Below are positions 20,070-30,547 of a stretch of DNA of 64,000 nucleotides, piece after piece (positions within the stretch are counted from its first letter, which is position 1; each line of letters begins with the position of its first letter). The DNA lies in contig NZ_NFUU01000001.1 in the NCBI RefSeq assembly GCF_002127265.1, forward strand, positions 496,001 to 560,000, in the 5' to 3' direction. The notes beneath the pieces were generated by a model. It saw nothing but the letters and a program-made list of their open reading frames with translations. It did no database searches and was not told the origin of the DNA. The DNA comes from Hydrogenophaga sp. IBVHS1 (GTDB taxonomy: Bacteria; Pseudomonadota; Gammaproteobacteria; Burkholderiales; Burkholderiaceae_C). The translations under genes and the position numbers were made by a program.

Positions 20070-21070
20070 GCTCGCTGGCCGGTCTCTGCGTTGAACCAGT
20101 GCACACGGTCTTCGCGCGGCTTGGCGTGGATCGTGCTGCCGATGGCCGGTGCACCCTGGTCCTCATGCGTGCGGATGATGAGTTGTTCTTCCCCCAGCCG
20201 CACGTGCACCAGACGCTCGGCGCCCAGCAATTCCACAGTTTCCACCTGCAACGCCCAACCGTCCGTACCGATGTCAAGATGCTCTGGGCGGATGCCCAGG
20301 ATGCTGCCCGGGCGCCCGCCTGGAGCGTTCTTGAGCAGGTTCATGGGCGGCGAGCCGATGAAGCTGGCGACGAAAGTGGTGGCCGGGCGGGAATACACCT
20401 CTTCCGGCGTGCCGAACTGCTCCATGCGGCCGGCGTTCATCACGATCATGCGTTCGGCCAGCGTCATGGCCTCGACCTGATCGTGCGTGACGAACAGCGA
20501 GGTGATACCCAGCTCACGGTGCAGTTTCTGGATCTCCAGCCGGGTCTGTGCGCGCAGCTTCGCGTCCAGGTTGGACAGCGGCTCGTCGAACAGAAACACC
20601 TGCGGCTGGCGCACGATGGCACGCCCCATGGCCACGCGCTGACGCTGGCCGCCTGAGAGTTCGCGCGGCTTGCGGGTCAGGAGGTGACCCAGTTCGAGAA
20701 TGCCCGCGGCCTTGTCCACCCGTTGCTTGATTTCGGCGATTGGCACCTTGGCGATCTTCAGGCCATAGGCCATGTTGTCGAAGACCGTCATGTGGGGATA
20801 GAGCGCGTAGTTCTGAAACACCATTGCAATGTCGCGCTCGGCCGGCTCGAGCTGGTTGACCACCCGATCGCCAATGCAGATGTCGCCGCCGCTGATTTCT
20901 TCCAGCCCGGCCACCATGCGCAGCAGCGTGGACTTGCCGCAGCCAGAGGGGCCGACGATGACGATGAATTCACCATTGGCGATTTCGGCATTCACGCCGT
21001 GGATGACCTGCAGCTCGGTCTTGCCGGTGCGGTAGCGTTTGACGACGTTGCGCAGGGAAATGGAGGCCAT
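20066..21070 (-). CDS. ugpC: sn-Glycerol-3-phosphate ABC transporter ATPase UgpC
   Basis: This 334-residue ATPase of the MalK/UgpC group has Walker [10 protein letters not shown] (40-48), the signature LSGGQRQRV (138-146), Walker [12 protein letters not shown] and H-loop VTHDQ. A C-terminal regulatory TOBE/OB domain covers about 235-334. It energises UgpA-UgpE uptake of glycerol-3-phosphate and glycerophosphodiesters. It follows ugpE by 19 bases. The substrate is assigned from the operon with ugpB and ugpQ. Confidence 0.93.
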   Translation of the reverse strand: MASISLRNVVKRYRTGKTELQVIHGVNAEIANGEFIVIVGPSGCGKSTLLRMVAGLEEISGGDICIGDRVVNQLEPAERDIAMVFQNYALYPHMTVFDNMAYGLKIAKVPIAEIKQRVDKAAGILELGHLLTRKPRELSGGQRQRVAMGRAIVRQPQVFLFDEPLSNLDAKLRAQTRLEIQKLHRELGITSLFVTHDQVEAMTLAERMIVMNAGRMEQFGTPEEVYSRPATTFVASFIGSPPMNLLKNAPGGRPGSILGIRPEHLDIGTDGWALQVETVELLGAERLVHVRLGEEQLIIRTHEDQGAPAIGSTIHAKPREDRVHWFNAETGQRA

Positions 21071-21089
21071 GTTGTTTTCGGTCTTTCGC

Positions 21090-21941
21090 TTACTTCTCGG
21101 TGTCCACCAGGCCCTTGACGAACCAGCGCTGCATGAGCATCACGACCAGCGCAGGCGGGATCATGGCCAGAATGGCGGTGGCCATGACGATGTTCCAGTC
21201 GGTCGCCGCGTCGCCGCCGCTGATCATGCGTTTGATGCCGATCACCACCGGGTACATGCTTTCCTCAGTGGTGACAAGCAGGGGCCACAGGTACTGGTTC
21301 CATCCGTAGATGAACTGGATCACGAACAGGGCGGCGATGGAGGTCACCGACAGCGGCAACAGCACGTCCTTGAAGAACCGCATGGGTCCGGCGCCGTCCA
21401 TGCGAGCGGCTTCCACCAGTTCGTCGGGCACGGTCAGGAAGAACTGACGGAACAGGAACGTGGCGGTGGCCGAAGCGATGAGCGGCACCGTGAGACCGGC
21501 ATAGGTGTTGAGCATGCCGAGGTTGGCCACCACGGCATACGTGGGCCCGATGCGCACTTCCACCGGCAGCATCAGCGTGACGAAAATCGCCCAGAAAAAC
21601 AGCATGCGGAACGGGAAGCGGAAGTACACGATGGCAAAGGCCGACAGCAGCGAGATCGCGATCTTGCCGATGGCGATCACCAGCGCGGTGATCAAGCTCA
21701 CCATCATCATGCGGCCGACCGGTGCGTTCGACGCCGCGCCCATGCCCGTGCCCTTGAGGGCCGCTGTGTAGTTTTCAATCAGCTGGTTGCCCGGCAGAAG
21801 CGACATGGGCGCCTGTACGATGGCGTCTGCGGTCTGGGTCGACGCCACGAAGGTGAGGTAGAGCGGGAAGGCCACCACCAGCACGCCCAGGATGAGCACT
21901 GCGTGGGAGAGAAGCGTGAGACCTGGGCGACGTTCGATCAT
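21090..21941 (-). CDS. ugpE: sn-Glycerol-3-phosphate ABC permease UgpE
   Basis: This 283-residue binding-protein-dependent permease has six membrane segments and the EAA loop [20 protein letters not shown], which docks on UgpC. The start [14 protein letters not shown] lies 2 bases after the ugpA stop; a longer frame upstream is ugpA in another frame. Length matches E. coli UgpE (281). It forms the transport channel with UgpA. Confidence 0.93.
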   Translation of the reverse strand: MIERRPGLTLLSHAVLILGVLVVAFPLYLTFVASTQTADAIVQAPMSLLPGNQLIENYTAALKGTGMGAASNAPVGRMMMVSLITALVIAIGKIAISLLSAFAIVYFRFPFRMLFFWAIFVTLMLPVEVRIGPTYAVVANLGMLNTYAGLTVPLIASATATFLFRQFFLTVPDELVEAARMDGAGPMRFFKDVLLPLSVTSIAALFVIQFIYGWNQYLWPLLVTTEESMYPVVIGIKRMISGGDAATDWNIVMATAILAMIPPALVVMLMQRWFVKGLVDTEK

Positions 21942-21943
21942 GA

Positions 21944-22831
21944 TCAGTATTGAACCTTCTTCTCGACGAAGCGGAACTGAACCACGGTCAGCGCAATGAC
22001 GATCACCATCAGCACCACCGACTGCGCGGCCGAGCCACCCAGATCCAGTGCCTTGAAGCCATCGTAGTAGACCTTGTACACAAGGATGGCGGTGTCCTTG
22101 CCCGGGCCGCCTTGTGTGGCCGCGTCCACGATGGCGAAGGTGTCGAAGAAGGCATAGACCACGTTGATGACGAACAGGAAGAACGTGGTGGGTGAGAGCA
22201 GGGGGAACTGGATGCTCCAGAAGCGGCGCCACGGCCGCGCCCCGTCAATGGCGGCGGCTTCGATCAAGGACTTGGGAATGCTTTGCAGGCCAGCGAGGAA
22301 AAACAGGAAGTTGTAGGAGATCTGCTTCCACACCGAGGCCAGCACGATCAGCGTCATGGCGTGGTTGCTGTTGAGCAGGCTGTTCCACTCGATGCCGATG
22401 GCGCGCAGGGCGTACGAGATGACCCCGATGGACGGCGCCAGCATGAACAGCCACAGCACACCCGCCACAGCGGGTGCCACCGCGTAGGGCCAGATCAGCA
22501 AGGTGCGGTAGATCAGCGTGGCCTTGACCACACGGTCTGCGAACACGGCCAGCACGAGCGAGATGCTGATGCCCAGGCCCGCCACCAGAACCGAAAAGAC
22601 GGCCGTGGTCTTGAACGAAGCGAGATAGGTTTCGTCGTCAAGCAGGTTTCGGAAGTTCTGCAAGCCCACCCACTCGGTAGAAATTCCAAACGCATCCGAC
22701 TGCTGAAACGATTGAAGCAGCGCCTGTGCTGCTGGCCAGAAGAAGAAAACCAGGATGACGGCGACCTGGGGCGCGAGCAAGGCCCATGGCAACCAGCTGG
22801 AACGAAAGACAACGCGTTTTTCAGAGGCCAT
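21944..22831 (-). CDS. ugpA: sn-Glycerol-3-phosphate ABC permease UgpA
   Basis: This 295-residue protein has six membrane segments and the EAA loop [20 protein letters not shown] near residue 200. It is the partner of UgpE. The ATG follows an 88-base gap after ugpB that holds a strong hairpin with a T run, so ugpA is probably expressed by partial read-through, giving less permease than binding protein. Confidence 0.93.
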   Translation of the reverse strand: MASEKRVVFRSSWLPWALLAPQVAVILVFFFWPAAQALLQSFQQSDAFGISTEWVGLQNFRNLLDDETYLASFKTTAVFSVLVAGLGISISLVLAVFADRVVKATLIYRTLLIWPYAVAPAVAGVLWLFMLAPSIGVISYALRAIGIEWNSLLNSNHAMTLIVLASVWKQISYNFLFFLAGLQSIPKSLIEAAAIDGARPWRRFWSIQFPLLSPTTFFLFVINVVYAFFDTFAIVDAATQGGPGKDTAILVYKVYYDGFKALDLGGSAAQSVVLMVIVIALTVVQFRFVEKKVQY

Positions 22832-22878
22832 GCGTGCCAGAGGCGAAGGGTTGGGTCGAATTCACGCGCTGTGCACGC

Positions 22879-22908
22879 AAAAAGGGGCGGCATGAGCCAT
22901 GCCGCCCC
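22879..22908 (-). terminator. Intergenic terminator/attenuator between ugpB and ugpA
   Basis: On the minus strand GGGGCGGCAT-GGCTC-ATGCCGCCCC is a perfect 10-bp stem directly followed by TTTTT. It lies just after the ugpB stop and before ugpA within one operon, so it probably lowers expression of the membrane and ATPase genes and stabilises ugpB mRNA. Confidence 0.75.
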
Positions 22909-22919
22909 GGCAAGCATAC

Positions 22920-24236
22920 TCAGTTCTTGTTGGCTGCCTCGAACCGAACCAGCAGTTCGTTGCCCCGCTTGACCGCGCTGTCCAGGGCTTCCTTCGCGGT
23001 CTTCTTGCCCGCCCAGACCTGCTCGAGCTCTTCGTCTTCGATCGCACGGATCTGAACGAAGTTGCCCAGGCGGATGCCGCGCGACTTTTCCGTGGTTTTG
23101 CGGATCATCTGGTTCACCGCCACGTCGGTACCGGGGTTCTGCTTGTAGAAGCCCGACTTTTCCGTGGCTTCGAAAGAAGCCAGCGTGATCGGCAGATAGC
23201 CGGTGGTCTGGTGACTCTTGGCCTGGATCTCGGCGTTCGTGAGGTAGTTGAAGAACTCGGCCACGCCCTTGTATTCGGGGGCTTTCTTGCCCGCCATGAC
23301 CCACAGGGAAGCGCCACCGATCACCGTGTTTTGCGGAGCGCCGGCCACATCGGGGTAATAAGGCAGCGGAGCAATGCCGAAGTCGAACTTGGCATTTTTC
23401 TTGATGCTGGCGTAGGTGGACGAAGACGCGGTGGCCATGGCGCACTCGCCCGAGTAGAACGGAGCGTCGGCCGCGTTGCCGCGACCGCGGTACACAAACA
23501 GGCCTTGCTTGGCCATGTTGGCCAGGTTCTCGATGTGTCGCACGTGCAGCGGGCTGTTGAAGGCCAGGCGCGAACTGGTGCCGCCGAAGCCGTTGCCCTT
23601 GGTGGCGAACTCGGTGTTGTGCCAGGTGGAGAAGCTCTCCAGCTGGGTCCAGCCTTGCCAGCTGGTGGTGAACGGGCAGCTCACGCCAGAGGCCTTGAGT
23701 TTGGCTGCGGCCAACACCACTTCAGGCCAGGTCTTGGGCGGCTGGTTCGGGTCCAGACCGGCCTTCTTGAACAGGTCCTTGTTGTAGTTGAAGACGGTGG
23801 TGGAGCTGTTGAGCGGGAAGCTCAGCATCTGGCCGTTGGGCGCCGTGTAGTAGCCAACAACAGCGGGTATGTAGGCCTTGGGATCGAACTTGTAGCCTGC
23901 ATCGGCCAGCACTTTGCCCACGGGGACGATGGCGCCTTTGGCCGCCATCATGGTGGCGGTGCCCACTTCGTAAACCTGCAGGATGTGGGGGGCATTGCCG
24001 GCCCGGAAGGCGGCCACGGCGGCCGGCATGGTTTCGTCGTAGGTGCCCTTGTAGGTGGGCACGATCTTGTATTCCTTCTGGCTGGCATTGAATCCGTTCG
24101 CCAGGCCTGTCACCCAATCGTTCAGGCCACCGGTCATGGAGTGCCACCACTGAATTTCCGTCTGGGCGTGGGCCGGGCCGCTCAACAGCGCGGCGAGCGC
24201 CAGAGCGCCGGACAGGGGAAGAAGTCGCTTTTGCAT
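22920..24236 (-). CDS. ugpB: sn-Glycerol-3-phosphate-binding periplasmic protein UgpB
   Basis: This 438-residue extracellular solute-binding protein (family 1) has a Sec signal peptide (MQKRLLPLSG onward) cleaved near AHA-Q at residue 24. The mature N-terminus TEIQWWHSMTGGLNDWV is typical of UgpB, and length matches E. coli UgpB (438). The start chosen is the ATG at 24236; upstream in-frame codons precede the signal peptide and are rejected. It is the first gene of the ugp operon and should deliver glycerol-3-phosphate or its diesters to UgpAE. Confidence 0.94.
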   Translation of the reverse strand: MQKRLLPLSGALALAALLSGPAHAQTEIQWWHSMTGGLNDWVTGLANGFNASQKEYKIVPTYKGTYDETMPAAVAAFRAGNAPHILQVYEVGTATMMAAKGAIVPVGKVLADAGYKFDPKAYIPAVVGYYTAPNGQMLSFPLNSSTTVFNYNKDLFKKAGLDPNQPPKTWPEVVLAAAKLKASGVSCPFTTSWQGWTQLESFSTWHNTEFATKGNGFGGTSSRLAFNSPLHVRHIENLANMAKQGLFVYRGRGNAADAPFYSGECAMATASSSTYASIKKNAKFDFGIAPLPYYPDVAGAPQNTVIGGASLWVMAGKKAPEYKGVAEFFNYLTNAEIQAKSHQTTGYLPITLASFEATEKSGFYKQNPGTDVAVNQMIRKTTEKSRGIRLGNFVQIRAIEDEELEQVWAGKKTAKEALDSAVKRGNELLVRFEAANKN

Positions 24237-24295
24237 GAATGCTCCTAAGAGGGTGTCGGGAACGGGGTAGCGTATGGGTCTTGTATGACAAAACG

Positions 24296-24324
24296 ATTGC
24301 AACGGCGTTTCCCGCCCATGACAA
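24296..24324 (-). promoter_or_regulatory. Candidate ugpB promoter
   Basis: On the minus strand TTGTCA, a 17-base spacer and TGCAAT give a sigma70-like promoter with a leader of about 50 bases. TTGTCAT sequences here and nearer the gene resemble half a Pho box, but no second repeat at 11-base spacing is visible. Confidence 0.35.
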
Positions 24325-24411
24325 CAGGGGTTTCCATAGGGGGGGTGGGTGTATGTTGCGCTGCGGTACCATCTTGGGCTCATTACTGTCATGCTGGCGA
24401 CTGCCACACCA

Positions 24412-27400
24412 ATGAACGCTCCCACGCCGCTCTCGCTGCTCGCCACCTCCACTGACGAAGCGCCGCGCCTGCGCGAGATTCCCTACAACTACACCTCTTT
24501 CTCGGATCGTGAAATCGTCCTGCGTTTGCTGGGCGAGCGAGCCTGGTCGTTGCTGGACGGTCTGCGTGGCGAACGCCGCACCGGGCGTTCGGCCCGCATG
24601 CTGTACGAGGTGCTGGGCGACATCTGGGTGGTGCAGCGCAATCCCTATCTGCAGGACGATCTGCTCGACAGCCCCAAGCGCCGCCAGCAGTTGGTAGACG
24701 CACTGCACCACCGCCTGGCAGAGGTGCAGAAGCGACGCACCCCCCAGGACGATGGCGCGCGAGATGCGCTGGTGGTGGAACTGCTGGCCGCCGCGCGCGG
24801 CGCAGTCGACAGTTTTGCCCGGTCCTTTGAAGACATGGCCGCGCTGCGCCAGCGCGCCAACAAGGTGCTGCGCAAGCTCACGGCGCGTGACAACATCAAA
24901 TTCGACGGCCTCTCGCGCGTCTCGCACGTGACGGATGCGACCGATTGGCGCGTTGAATACCCCTTTGTCGTGCTGACACCCGACACCGAAGCCGAGATGG
25001 CCTTGCTGGTCAAAGGTTGCTTCGAACTGGGCCTCACCATCATCCCGCGTGGCGGCGGCACAGGCTACACCGGCGGCGCGATTCCACTCACCTGGAAGAG
25101 CGCGGTGATCAACACTGAGAAGCTCGAAGCCATGACCGAGGTGGAATGGGTCAGCGTGCCCGGGCACGAAAAGCCATTGCCCACCATTTGGACCGAGGCT
25201 GGCGTGGTCACGCAGCGCGTGGCCGATGCGGCCGAGCGGGCAGGGCATGTGTTTGCGGTGGACCCCACCAGCGCTGAAGCGTCGTGCATTGGCGGCAACA
25301 TCGCCATGAACGCGGGCGGCAAAAAGGCGGTGCTCTGGGGCACGGCGCTGGACAATCTGATCAGCTGGCGCATGGTGACCCCGCAGGCGCAGTGGCTGGA
25401 AGTCACGCGCACCGACCACAACCTCGGCAAGATCCACGACGCCGACGTGGCCAGCTTCGAGCTGAAGTACTTCGAGGCCGACGGCAAGACGCCGGTGCGC
25501 ACCGAGCAGCTCGTGATCCCCGGCAAGACCTTCCGCAAGGAAGGCCTGGGCAAGGATGTGACCGACAAGTTCCTGAGCGGCTTGCCCGGCATCCAGAAGG
25601 AAGGTTGCGACGGCCTGATCACCAGTGGGCGGTGGCTGGTTCACCGCATGCCGCAGCACGTGCGCACCGTGTGCCTGGAATTCTTCGGCAACCCGCGCGA
25701 CTGCGTCCCCTCCATCGTCGACATCAAGGATTTCATGTTCGGCGAGATGAAGCGCTCGGGCGGCGCCATTCTGGCCGGCCTGGAGCACCTGGATGATCGC
25801 TACCTCAAGGCCGTTGGCTACGCCACCAAGAGCAAGCGCGGCACGTTGCCCAAGATGGTGCTGGTGGGCGATATCGTGGGCGACGATGCCGACGCCGTGG
25901 CCCGTGCCACCAGCGAGGTGATCCGCCTGGCCAACTCGCGCAGCGGCGAAGGCTTCATCGCCATCAGCCCCGAGGCACGCAAGAAATTCTGGCTCGACCG
26001 CAAGCGCACGGCGGCCATCAGCAAGCACACCAACGCCTTCAAGATCAACGAAGACGTGGTGATACCGCTGCCTCGCATGGGCGAGTACACCGAAGGCATC
26101 GAGCGCATCAACATCGAGCTCTCGTTGCGCAACAAGATCAAGCTGTGCGATGCGCTGGAGGCGTTCTTCACCCGCGGCAACCTGCCGCTGGGCAAGACCG
26201 ATGACGCCAACGACATCCCCACTGCCGAACTGCTCGAAGACCGTGTGCAGCAGGCGCTGGCGCTGGTGCGCGAGGTGCGTGCGCAATGGACAGGCTGGTT
26301 GCGCGATGTGGATGCGCTGTTTGCGCAGTTGCAGGATCACCGGCTGCGTGCCAGCTGGAAGACGCAGATCCGCGCGCCGCTGCAGCAGATTTTTGCCGGC
26401 GCCCCCTTTGGTCCGCTCCTGGCAGAAGTCAATGCCATTCACCAGCGCGTGCTCAAGGGCCGTGTCTGGGTGGCGCTGCACATGCATGCGGGTGATGGCA
26501 ACGTGCACACCAACATCCCGGTCAACAGCGACGACTACGAGATGCTGCAGACGGCGCACGAGGCAGTGGCCCGCATCATGGCGCTGGCGCGCCGGCTGGA
26601 TGGCGTCATTTCAGGTGAGCACGGCATCGGCATCACCAAGCTGGAATTCCTCACCGACGCGGAGCTCCAGCCCTTCGCAGACTACAAGAGCCGGGTTGAT
26701 CCCGAGGGCCGGTTCAACAAGGGCAAGCTGCTGCGCCAGGGGCCGGTGGGCGATGCCAGCCTGCGCAGCGCAGACCTCTCCAACGCCTACACGCCCAGCT
26801 TCGGCCTGATGGGCCACGAATCGCTGATCATGCAGCGAAGCGACATTGGCGCCATTGCCGACAGCGTGAAAGACTGCCTGCGTTGCGGCAAGTGCAAACC
26901 GGTGTGCGCCACCCATGTGCCGCGCGCCAACCTGCTCTATTCGCCGCGCAACAAGATCCTGGCCACCTCGCTGCTGATCGAGGCCTTCCTGTACGAAGAA
27001 CAGACGCGCCGGGGCATCAGCATCAAGCACTGGGAAGAGTTCGAGGACGTGGCCGACCACTGCACGGTGTGCCACAAGTGCCTTTCGCCGTGCCCCGTGA
27101 AGATCGACTTTGGCGACGTGACCATGAACATGCGCAACCTGTTGCGCAAGATGGGTCAGAAGAGTTTTCGGCCCGGCAACGCGGTGGCCATGTTCTTTTT
27201 GAACGCGACCAACCCCGAGACCATCAAGTTCATGCGTGGTGCCATGGTGGGCGTGGGCTTCAAAGCCCAGCGCCTGGCCAACGACTTGTTCAAGCGCCTG
27301 GCGCGCAAGCAGACCAGCGCCCCGCCGGCCACGCTGGGTCCCGCTCCCATCAAGGAGCAGGTGATTCACTTCATCAACAAGAAGATGCCGGGTGGCCTGC

Positions 27401-28290
27401 CCAAGCGCACCGCGCGCGCCTTGCTCGATATCGAGGACAAGGACTACGTCCCCATCATTCGCAACCCGGTGGCCACCACGGCCGAGACCGAGGCGGTGTT
27501 TTATTTCCCGGGCTGTGGTTCCGAGCGGTTGTTCAGCCAGGTGGGCCTGGCCACGCAAGCCATGCTTTGGCATACCGGGGTGCAGACCGTGTTGCCTCCG
27601 GGCTATCTGTGCTGCGGCTATCCGCAACGCGGCAGCGGCCAGTTCGACAAGGCAGAAAAGATCATCACCGACAACCGGGTGCTGTTTCACCGTGTCGCCA
27701 ACACGCTCAACTACCTCGACATCAAGACGGTGGTGGTCAGCTGCGGCACCTGCTACGACCAGCTTCAGGGCTACGAATTCGACAAGATCTTTCCCGGCTG
27801 CCGAATCATCGACATCCACGAATACCTGCTCGAAAAAGGCATCACGCTGGCCACGGGGCAGGGCGGCTACCTTTACCACGACCCCTGCCACACGCCCATG
27901 AAGCTTCAGGATCCCATGAAGACGGTCAAGGGGTTGATGGGCGACAACGTCATCGAGAGCAAGCGCTGCTGCGGGGAGTCGGGCACGCTGGGCGTGACCC
28001 GGCCCGACATCTCCACCCAGATTCGCTTCCGCAAGGAAGAAGAGATTCAGAAGGGCGAGACGGCATTGCGCGAAGCAGGCACCGTGGGTGAACAAGACAA
28101 CGTGAAGATACTGACCTCGTGCCCGAGCTGCCTGCAGGGGCTCTCGCGCTACACGGACGACCTTCAGAACGGGTTGCTGGAAGCCGATTACATCGTCGTG
28201 GAAATGGCGCGCCAGATTCTGGGCGAGCAGTGGCTGCCCGAGTACGTGGCCAAGGCCAACGAAGGCGGCATCGAGCGCGTGCTCGTCTGA
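24412..28290 (+). CDS. Large FAD/[4Fe-4S] oxidoreductase (GlcD-GlcF-like fusion, DUF3683 type)
   Basis: This 1292-residue fusion begins with a DUF3683-like helical region (about 15-170), then an FAD-binding PCMH domain with [11 protein letters not shown] near 211-221. The FAD-oxidase C-terminal domain ends near HGIGITK. Two [4Fe-4S] motifs follow, CLRCGKC near 822 and CTVCHKC near 884, then two CCG cysteine-rich modules (CCGYP near 1067, CCGESG near 1186). It resembles glycolate or D-lactate oxidase subunits GlcD and GlcF joined in one chain and probably passes electrons from a 2-hydroxyacid to quinone. The substrate is unknown. An in-frame ATG at 24391 is an alternative start. Confidence 0.88.
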   Translation: MNAPTPLSLLATSTDEAPRLREIPYNYTSFSDREIVLRLLGERAWSLLDGLRGERRTGRSARMLYEVLGDIWVVQRNPYLQDDLLDSPKRRQQLVDALHHRLAEVQKRRTPQDDGARDALVVELLAAARGAVDSFARSFEDMAALRQRANKVLRKLTARDNIKFDGLSRVSHVTDATDWRVEYPFVVLTPDTEAEMALLVKGCFELGLTIIPRGGGTGYTGGAIPLTWKSAVINTEKLEAMTEVEWVSVPGHEKPLPTIWTEAGVVTQRVADAAERAGHVFAVDPTSAEASCIGGNIAMNAGGKKAVLWGTALDNLISWRMVTPQAQWLEVTRTDHNLGKIHDADVASFELKYFEADGKTPVRTEQLVIPGKTFRKEGLGKDVTDKFLSGLPGIQKEGCDGLITSGRWLVHRMPQHVRTVCLEFFGNPRDCVPSIVDIKDFMFGEMKRSGGAILAGLEHLDDRYLKAVGYATKSKRGTLPKMVLVGDIVGDDADAVARATSEVIRLANSRSGEGFIAISPEARKKFWLDRKRTAAISKHTNAFKINEDVVIPLPRMGEYTEGIERINIELSLRNKIKLCDALEAFFTRGNLPLGKTDDANDIPTAELLEDRVQQALALVREVRAQWTGWLRDVDALFAQLQDHRLRASWKTQIRAPLQQIFAGAPFGPLLAEVNAIHQRVLKGRVWVALHMHAGDGNVHTNIPVNSDDYEMLQTAHEAVARIMALARRLDGVISGEHGIGITKLEFLTDAELQPFADYKSRVDPEGRFNKGKLLRQGPVGDASLRSADLSNAYTPSFGLMGHESLIMQRSDIGAIADSVKDCLRCGKCKPVCATHVPRANLLYSPRNKILATSLLIEAFLYEEQTRRGISIKHWEEFEDVADHCTVCHKCLSPCPVKIDFGDVTMNMRNLLRKMGQKSFRPGNAVAMFFLNATNPETIKFMRGAMVGVGFKAQRLANDLFKRLARKQTSAPPATLGPAPIKEQVIHFINKKMPGGLPKRTARALLDIEDKDYVPIIRNPVATTAETEAVFYFPGCGSERLFSQVGLATQAMLWHTGVQTVLPPGYLCCGYPQRGSGQFDKAEKIITDNRVLFHRVANTLNYLDIKTVVVSCGTCYDQLQGYEFDKIFPGCRIIDIHEYLLEKGITLATGQGGYLYHDPCHTPMKLQDPMKTVKGLMGDNVIESKRCCGESGTLGVTRPDISTQIRFRKEEEIQKGETALREAGTVGEQDNVKILTSCPSCLQGLSRYTDDLQNGLLEADYIVVEMARQILGEQWLPEYVAKANEGGIERVLV

Positions 28291-28312
28291 CCACCCCCGC
28301 ACGGAGACCACC

Positions 28313-28726
28313 ATGGCCGGACTCAACAAAACCACCCCCACCCCGGAATCGATCACGCTGCACCAGCAGTCGCGCGTGCTCGAGGTCGGCTTCTCAGACG
28401 GCAGCGAGTACCGCATTCCGTTCGAGCTCATGCGGGTGTTCTCGCCTTCTGCCGAGGTCCAGGGCCATGGCAAGGGCCAGGAAGTTCTGCAGACCGGCAA
28501 GCGTGAGGTGGACATCGTCGCGCTCGAGCCGGTGGGCAATTACGCGGTACAGCCCACCTTCAGCGACGGCCACAGCTCCGGCATCTTTTCCTGGGACTAC
28601 CTGCATTTCCTGGGCTCAAAGCAGACCGAACTGTGGGCTGATTACAACGCGCGGCTGGTGGCGGCCGGGGTGGAGCGCGATGCGCCCATGCCGGAAAAAG
28701 GCGGCCACGCCTGTGGCAGCCATTGA
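28313..28726 (+). CDS. DUF971 domain protein
   Basis: This 137-residue protein covers one DUF971 domain ([19 protein letters not shown], later the [10 protein letters not shown] segment near 90-99), also seen as the N-terminal domain of gamma-butyrobetaine hydroxylase and fused to some ApbC/Mrp Fe-S proteins. The C-terminal GGHACGSH offers histidines and a cysteine. Function is not established. It sits between the Fe-S oxidoreductase (22 bases before) and ubiE (17 bases after), a conserved order in betaproteobacteria, so a link to Fe-S or quinone metabolism is an inference from position. Confidence 0.85.
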   Translation: MAGLNKTTPTPESITLHQQSRVLEVGFSDGSEYRIPFELMRVFSPSAEVQGHGKGQEVLQTGKREVDIVALEPVGNYAVQPTFSDGHSSGIFSWDYLHFLGSKQTELWADYNARLVAAGVERDAPMPEKGGHACGSH

Positions 28727-28743
28727 GCGCAACGGAGCAAACC

Positions 28744-29475
28744 ATGGCATCGACTCATTTCGGATTCAAGTCGGTTGACGAAGGCGAGAAGGCGCAGCGT
28801 GTGCGCAGCGTTTTCGATTCGGTAGCGCCCAAATACGACGTGATGAACGACCTCATGTCGGCGGGCCTGCACCGGCTCTGGAAGCGGTACACGATCGCCG
28901 TGGCCAACCCGCAGCCGGGCGATCAGGTGCTCGACATTGCCGGTGGAACCGGCGACCTGGCCCTGGCGTTTGCGCGCAAGGTGGGTGAAAGCGGCCGGGT
29001 TGTCCACACCGACATCAACGAAGCCATGCTGCGCGAAGGCCGTACCCGCTTGCTTGATAAAGGCGTGGTCCTCCCCACCTTGGTCTGTGATGCCGAGCAC
29101 CTGCCGTTTGCCAGCGATTCCTTCGATCTGGTGTCGGTGGCTTTTGGCCTGCGCAACATGACTCACAAGGAACTTGCGCTGGGTGAGATGTATCGCACGC
29201 TCAAACCGGGGGGCAAGTTGCTGGTGCTGGAGTTTTCCCGGGTGGCGAAGCCGCTCGAAAAAGCTTATGACTGGTACTCGTTCAACGTGCTTCCCAAACT
29301 GGGCAAACTGGTGGCCAACGACGAGGGCAGTTACCGCTACCTCGCTGAGTCCATCCGCATGCATCCGGGGCAGGAAGCGCTGAGGCAATTGATGCGCGAG
29401 GCGGGCTTCGGTCATGTGGATGTGCACAATCTGTCGGCCGGTGTGGTCGCGTTGCACGTCGGCATCAAGTGTTGA
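28744..29475 (+). CDS. ubiE: Ubiquinone/menaquinone C-methyltransferase UbiE
   Basis: This 243-residue SAM methyltransferase starts at [17 protein letters not shown] with GGAG upstream (28734-28737); seven extra in-frame codons before it are not conserved. SAM motif [13 protein letters not shown] is near 63-74, and [11 protein letters not shown] with the post-II motifs match UbiE. It C-methylates the demethoxy-quinol intermediate. It heads the ubi group with ubiJ and ubiB downstream. Confidence 0.95.
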   Translation: MASTHFGFKSVDEGEKAQRVRSVFDSVAPKYDVMNDLMSAGLHRLWKRYTIAVANPQPGDQVLDIAGGTGDLALAFARKVGESGRVVHTDINEAMLREGRTRLLDKGVVLPTLVCDAEHLPFASDSFDLVSVAFGLRNMTHKELALGEMYRTLKPGGKLLVLEFSRVAKPLEKAYDWYSFNVLPKLGKLVANDEGSYRYLAESIRMHPGQEALRQLMREAGFGHVDVHNLSAGVVALHVGIKC

Positions 29476-29520
29476 TTCGAGTTTGATTCTTAGTGTTTGA
29501 AATTTGTAGGGGACAAGGGC

Positions 29521-30516
29521 ATGAACAAGTTGTGGTCGATGGTTCTGGTGTGCGCCATGGCGCTCGGGTCGCAGGATGTGTGGGCCAAGCGCATGGGTGG
29601 CGGCATTTCCTTCGGCAAGCAGTCGGGCAATGTCACGCAGCAGCGCAACACCGTGCCGCCTGCACAGCAGGCCACCCCTGCGCCGGCTCAGAATGCTGCG
29701 CGCCCGGCCAACGCTGCGCCTGCCGGCGCTGCAGCGGCCGCGCCCAAGCGCCCTTGGGGCGCCATGCTGGGCGGCCTGGCTGCCGGCCTGGGCCTGGCCT
29801 GGCTGGCCTCTTCGTTGGGCCTGGGTGAAGCTTTCGGCCAGATCCTGCTCTTCGGGTTGCTGGCCATGGTGGTCATGGCCGTGATCGGCATGGTGATGCG
29901 TCGCCGTGCTTCCGCTTCTCAAGGCCTGGCCTACCAGGCAGCCGGTCAGACTGGCAATTCCCAGTACGACCCGGCCACGCCACGCAGCTACCTGCCGCAG
30001 AACGTGGGCAACGATGCCTCAGCGCGCCCGTGGGAGCGCAGTGGCCCGGTGGCGCTGGACAACCGCAACGTGCACAGCGGCGGCGGTTCACTGATCGGTT
30101 CCGCGCTCGGCGGCAGCCAGTCCTGGGGTGTGCCAGCTGGCTTCGATGTGGACGGCTTTCTCAGCGCGTCCAAGAAGAATTTTGTGAACCTCCAGGACGC
30201 CTGGGACCGCTCCGACATCCCCAGCCTTCGCGCCATGATGACCGACGGCATGCTGGAGCAGATCCGCAGCCAGCTCGCCGAGCGGGAGCAGGCCAGCGTG
30301 GGTGCTCAGAACAAGACCGAAGTCGTCATGCTGGATGCGCAATTGCTGGGCATCGAGGAAATGGACGAGGAGTACATGGCCAGCGTTGAATTCTCCGGCT
30401 TGATCCGTGAGGAAGCTTCCGCCGGGCCGAACCCTTTCCGCGAGGTCTGGAACATCACCCGTCCCAAGAGCGGCAACGGCGGCTGGCTCGTGGCCGGTGT
30501 GCAGGCGCTCCAGTAG
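29521..30516 (+). CDS. Tim44-like domain membrane protein
   Basis: This 331-residue protein has a signal peptide (cleavage near VWA-KR, residue 22), an Ala/Pro/Gln-rich low-complexity stretch (about 40-76), two adjacent hydrophobic segments (80-100 and 107-127) and a C-terminal Tim44-like domain (about 200-331). Bacterial Tim44-like proteins have been linked to membrane or respiratory assemblies, but their role is not settled. It lies between ubiE and ubiJ-ubiB, which suggests a link to quinone or respiratory membranes. The ATG at 29521 is preceded by TAGGGGACAAGGG. Confidence 0.82.
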   Translation: MNKLWSMVLVCAMALGSQDVWAKRMGGGISFGKQSGNVTQQRNTVPPAQQATPAPAQNAARPANAAPAGAAAAAPKRPWGAMLGGLAAGLGLAWLASSLGLGEAFGQILLFGLLAMVVMAVIGMVMRRRASASQGLAYQAAGQTGNSQYDPATPRSYLPQNVGNDASARPWERSGPVALDNRNVHSGGGSLIGSALGGSQSWGVPAGFDVDGFLSASKKNFVNLQDAWDRSDIPSLRAMMTDGMLEQIRSQLAEREQASVGAQNKTEVVMLDAQLLGIEEMDEEYMASVEFSGLIREEASAGPNPFREVWNITRPKSGNGGWLVAGVQALQ

Positions 30517-30547
30517 GACTCGCAAGAGGTGTCAAAATCGGGCGGCC

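Noticed and set aside
24276-24412. Pho box upstream of ugpB
   Set aside because: TTGTCAT and CTGTCAT half-sites occur, but no pair with the 11-base repeat spacing was found on either strand.
23722-26559. 945-codon minus-strand open frame over ugpB and the oxidoreductase gene
   Set aside because: It spans two real genes on both strands; Gly/His/Arg/Ala-rich shadow composition, no motif.
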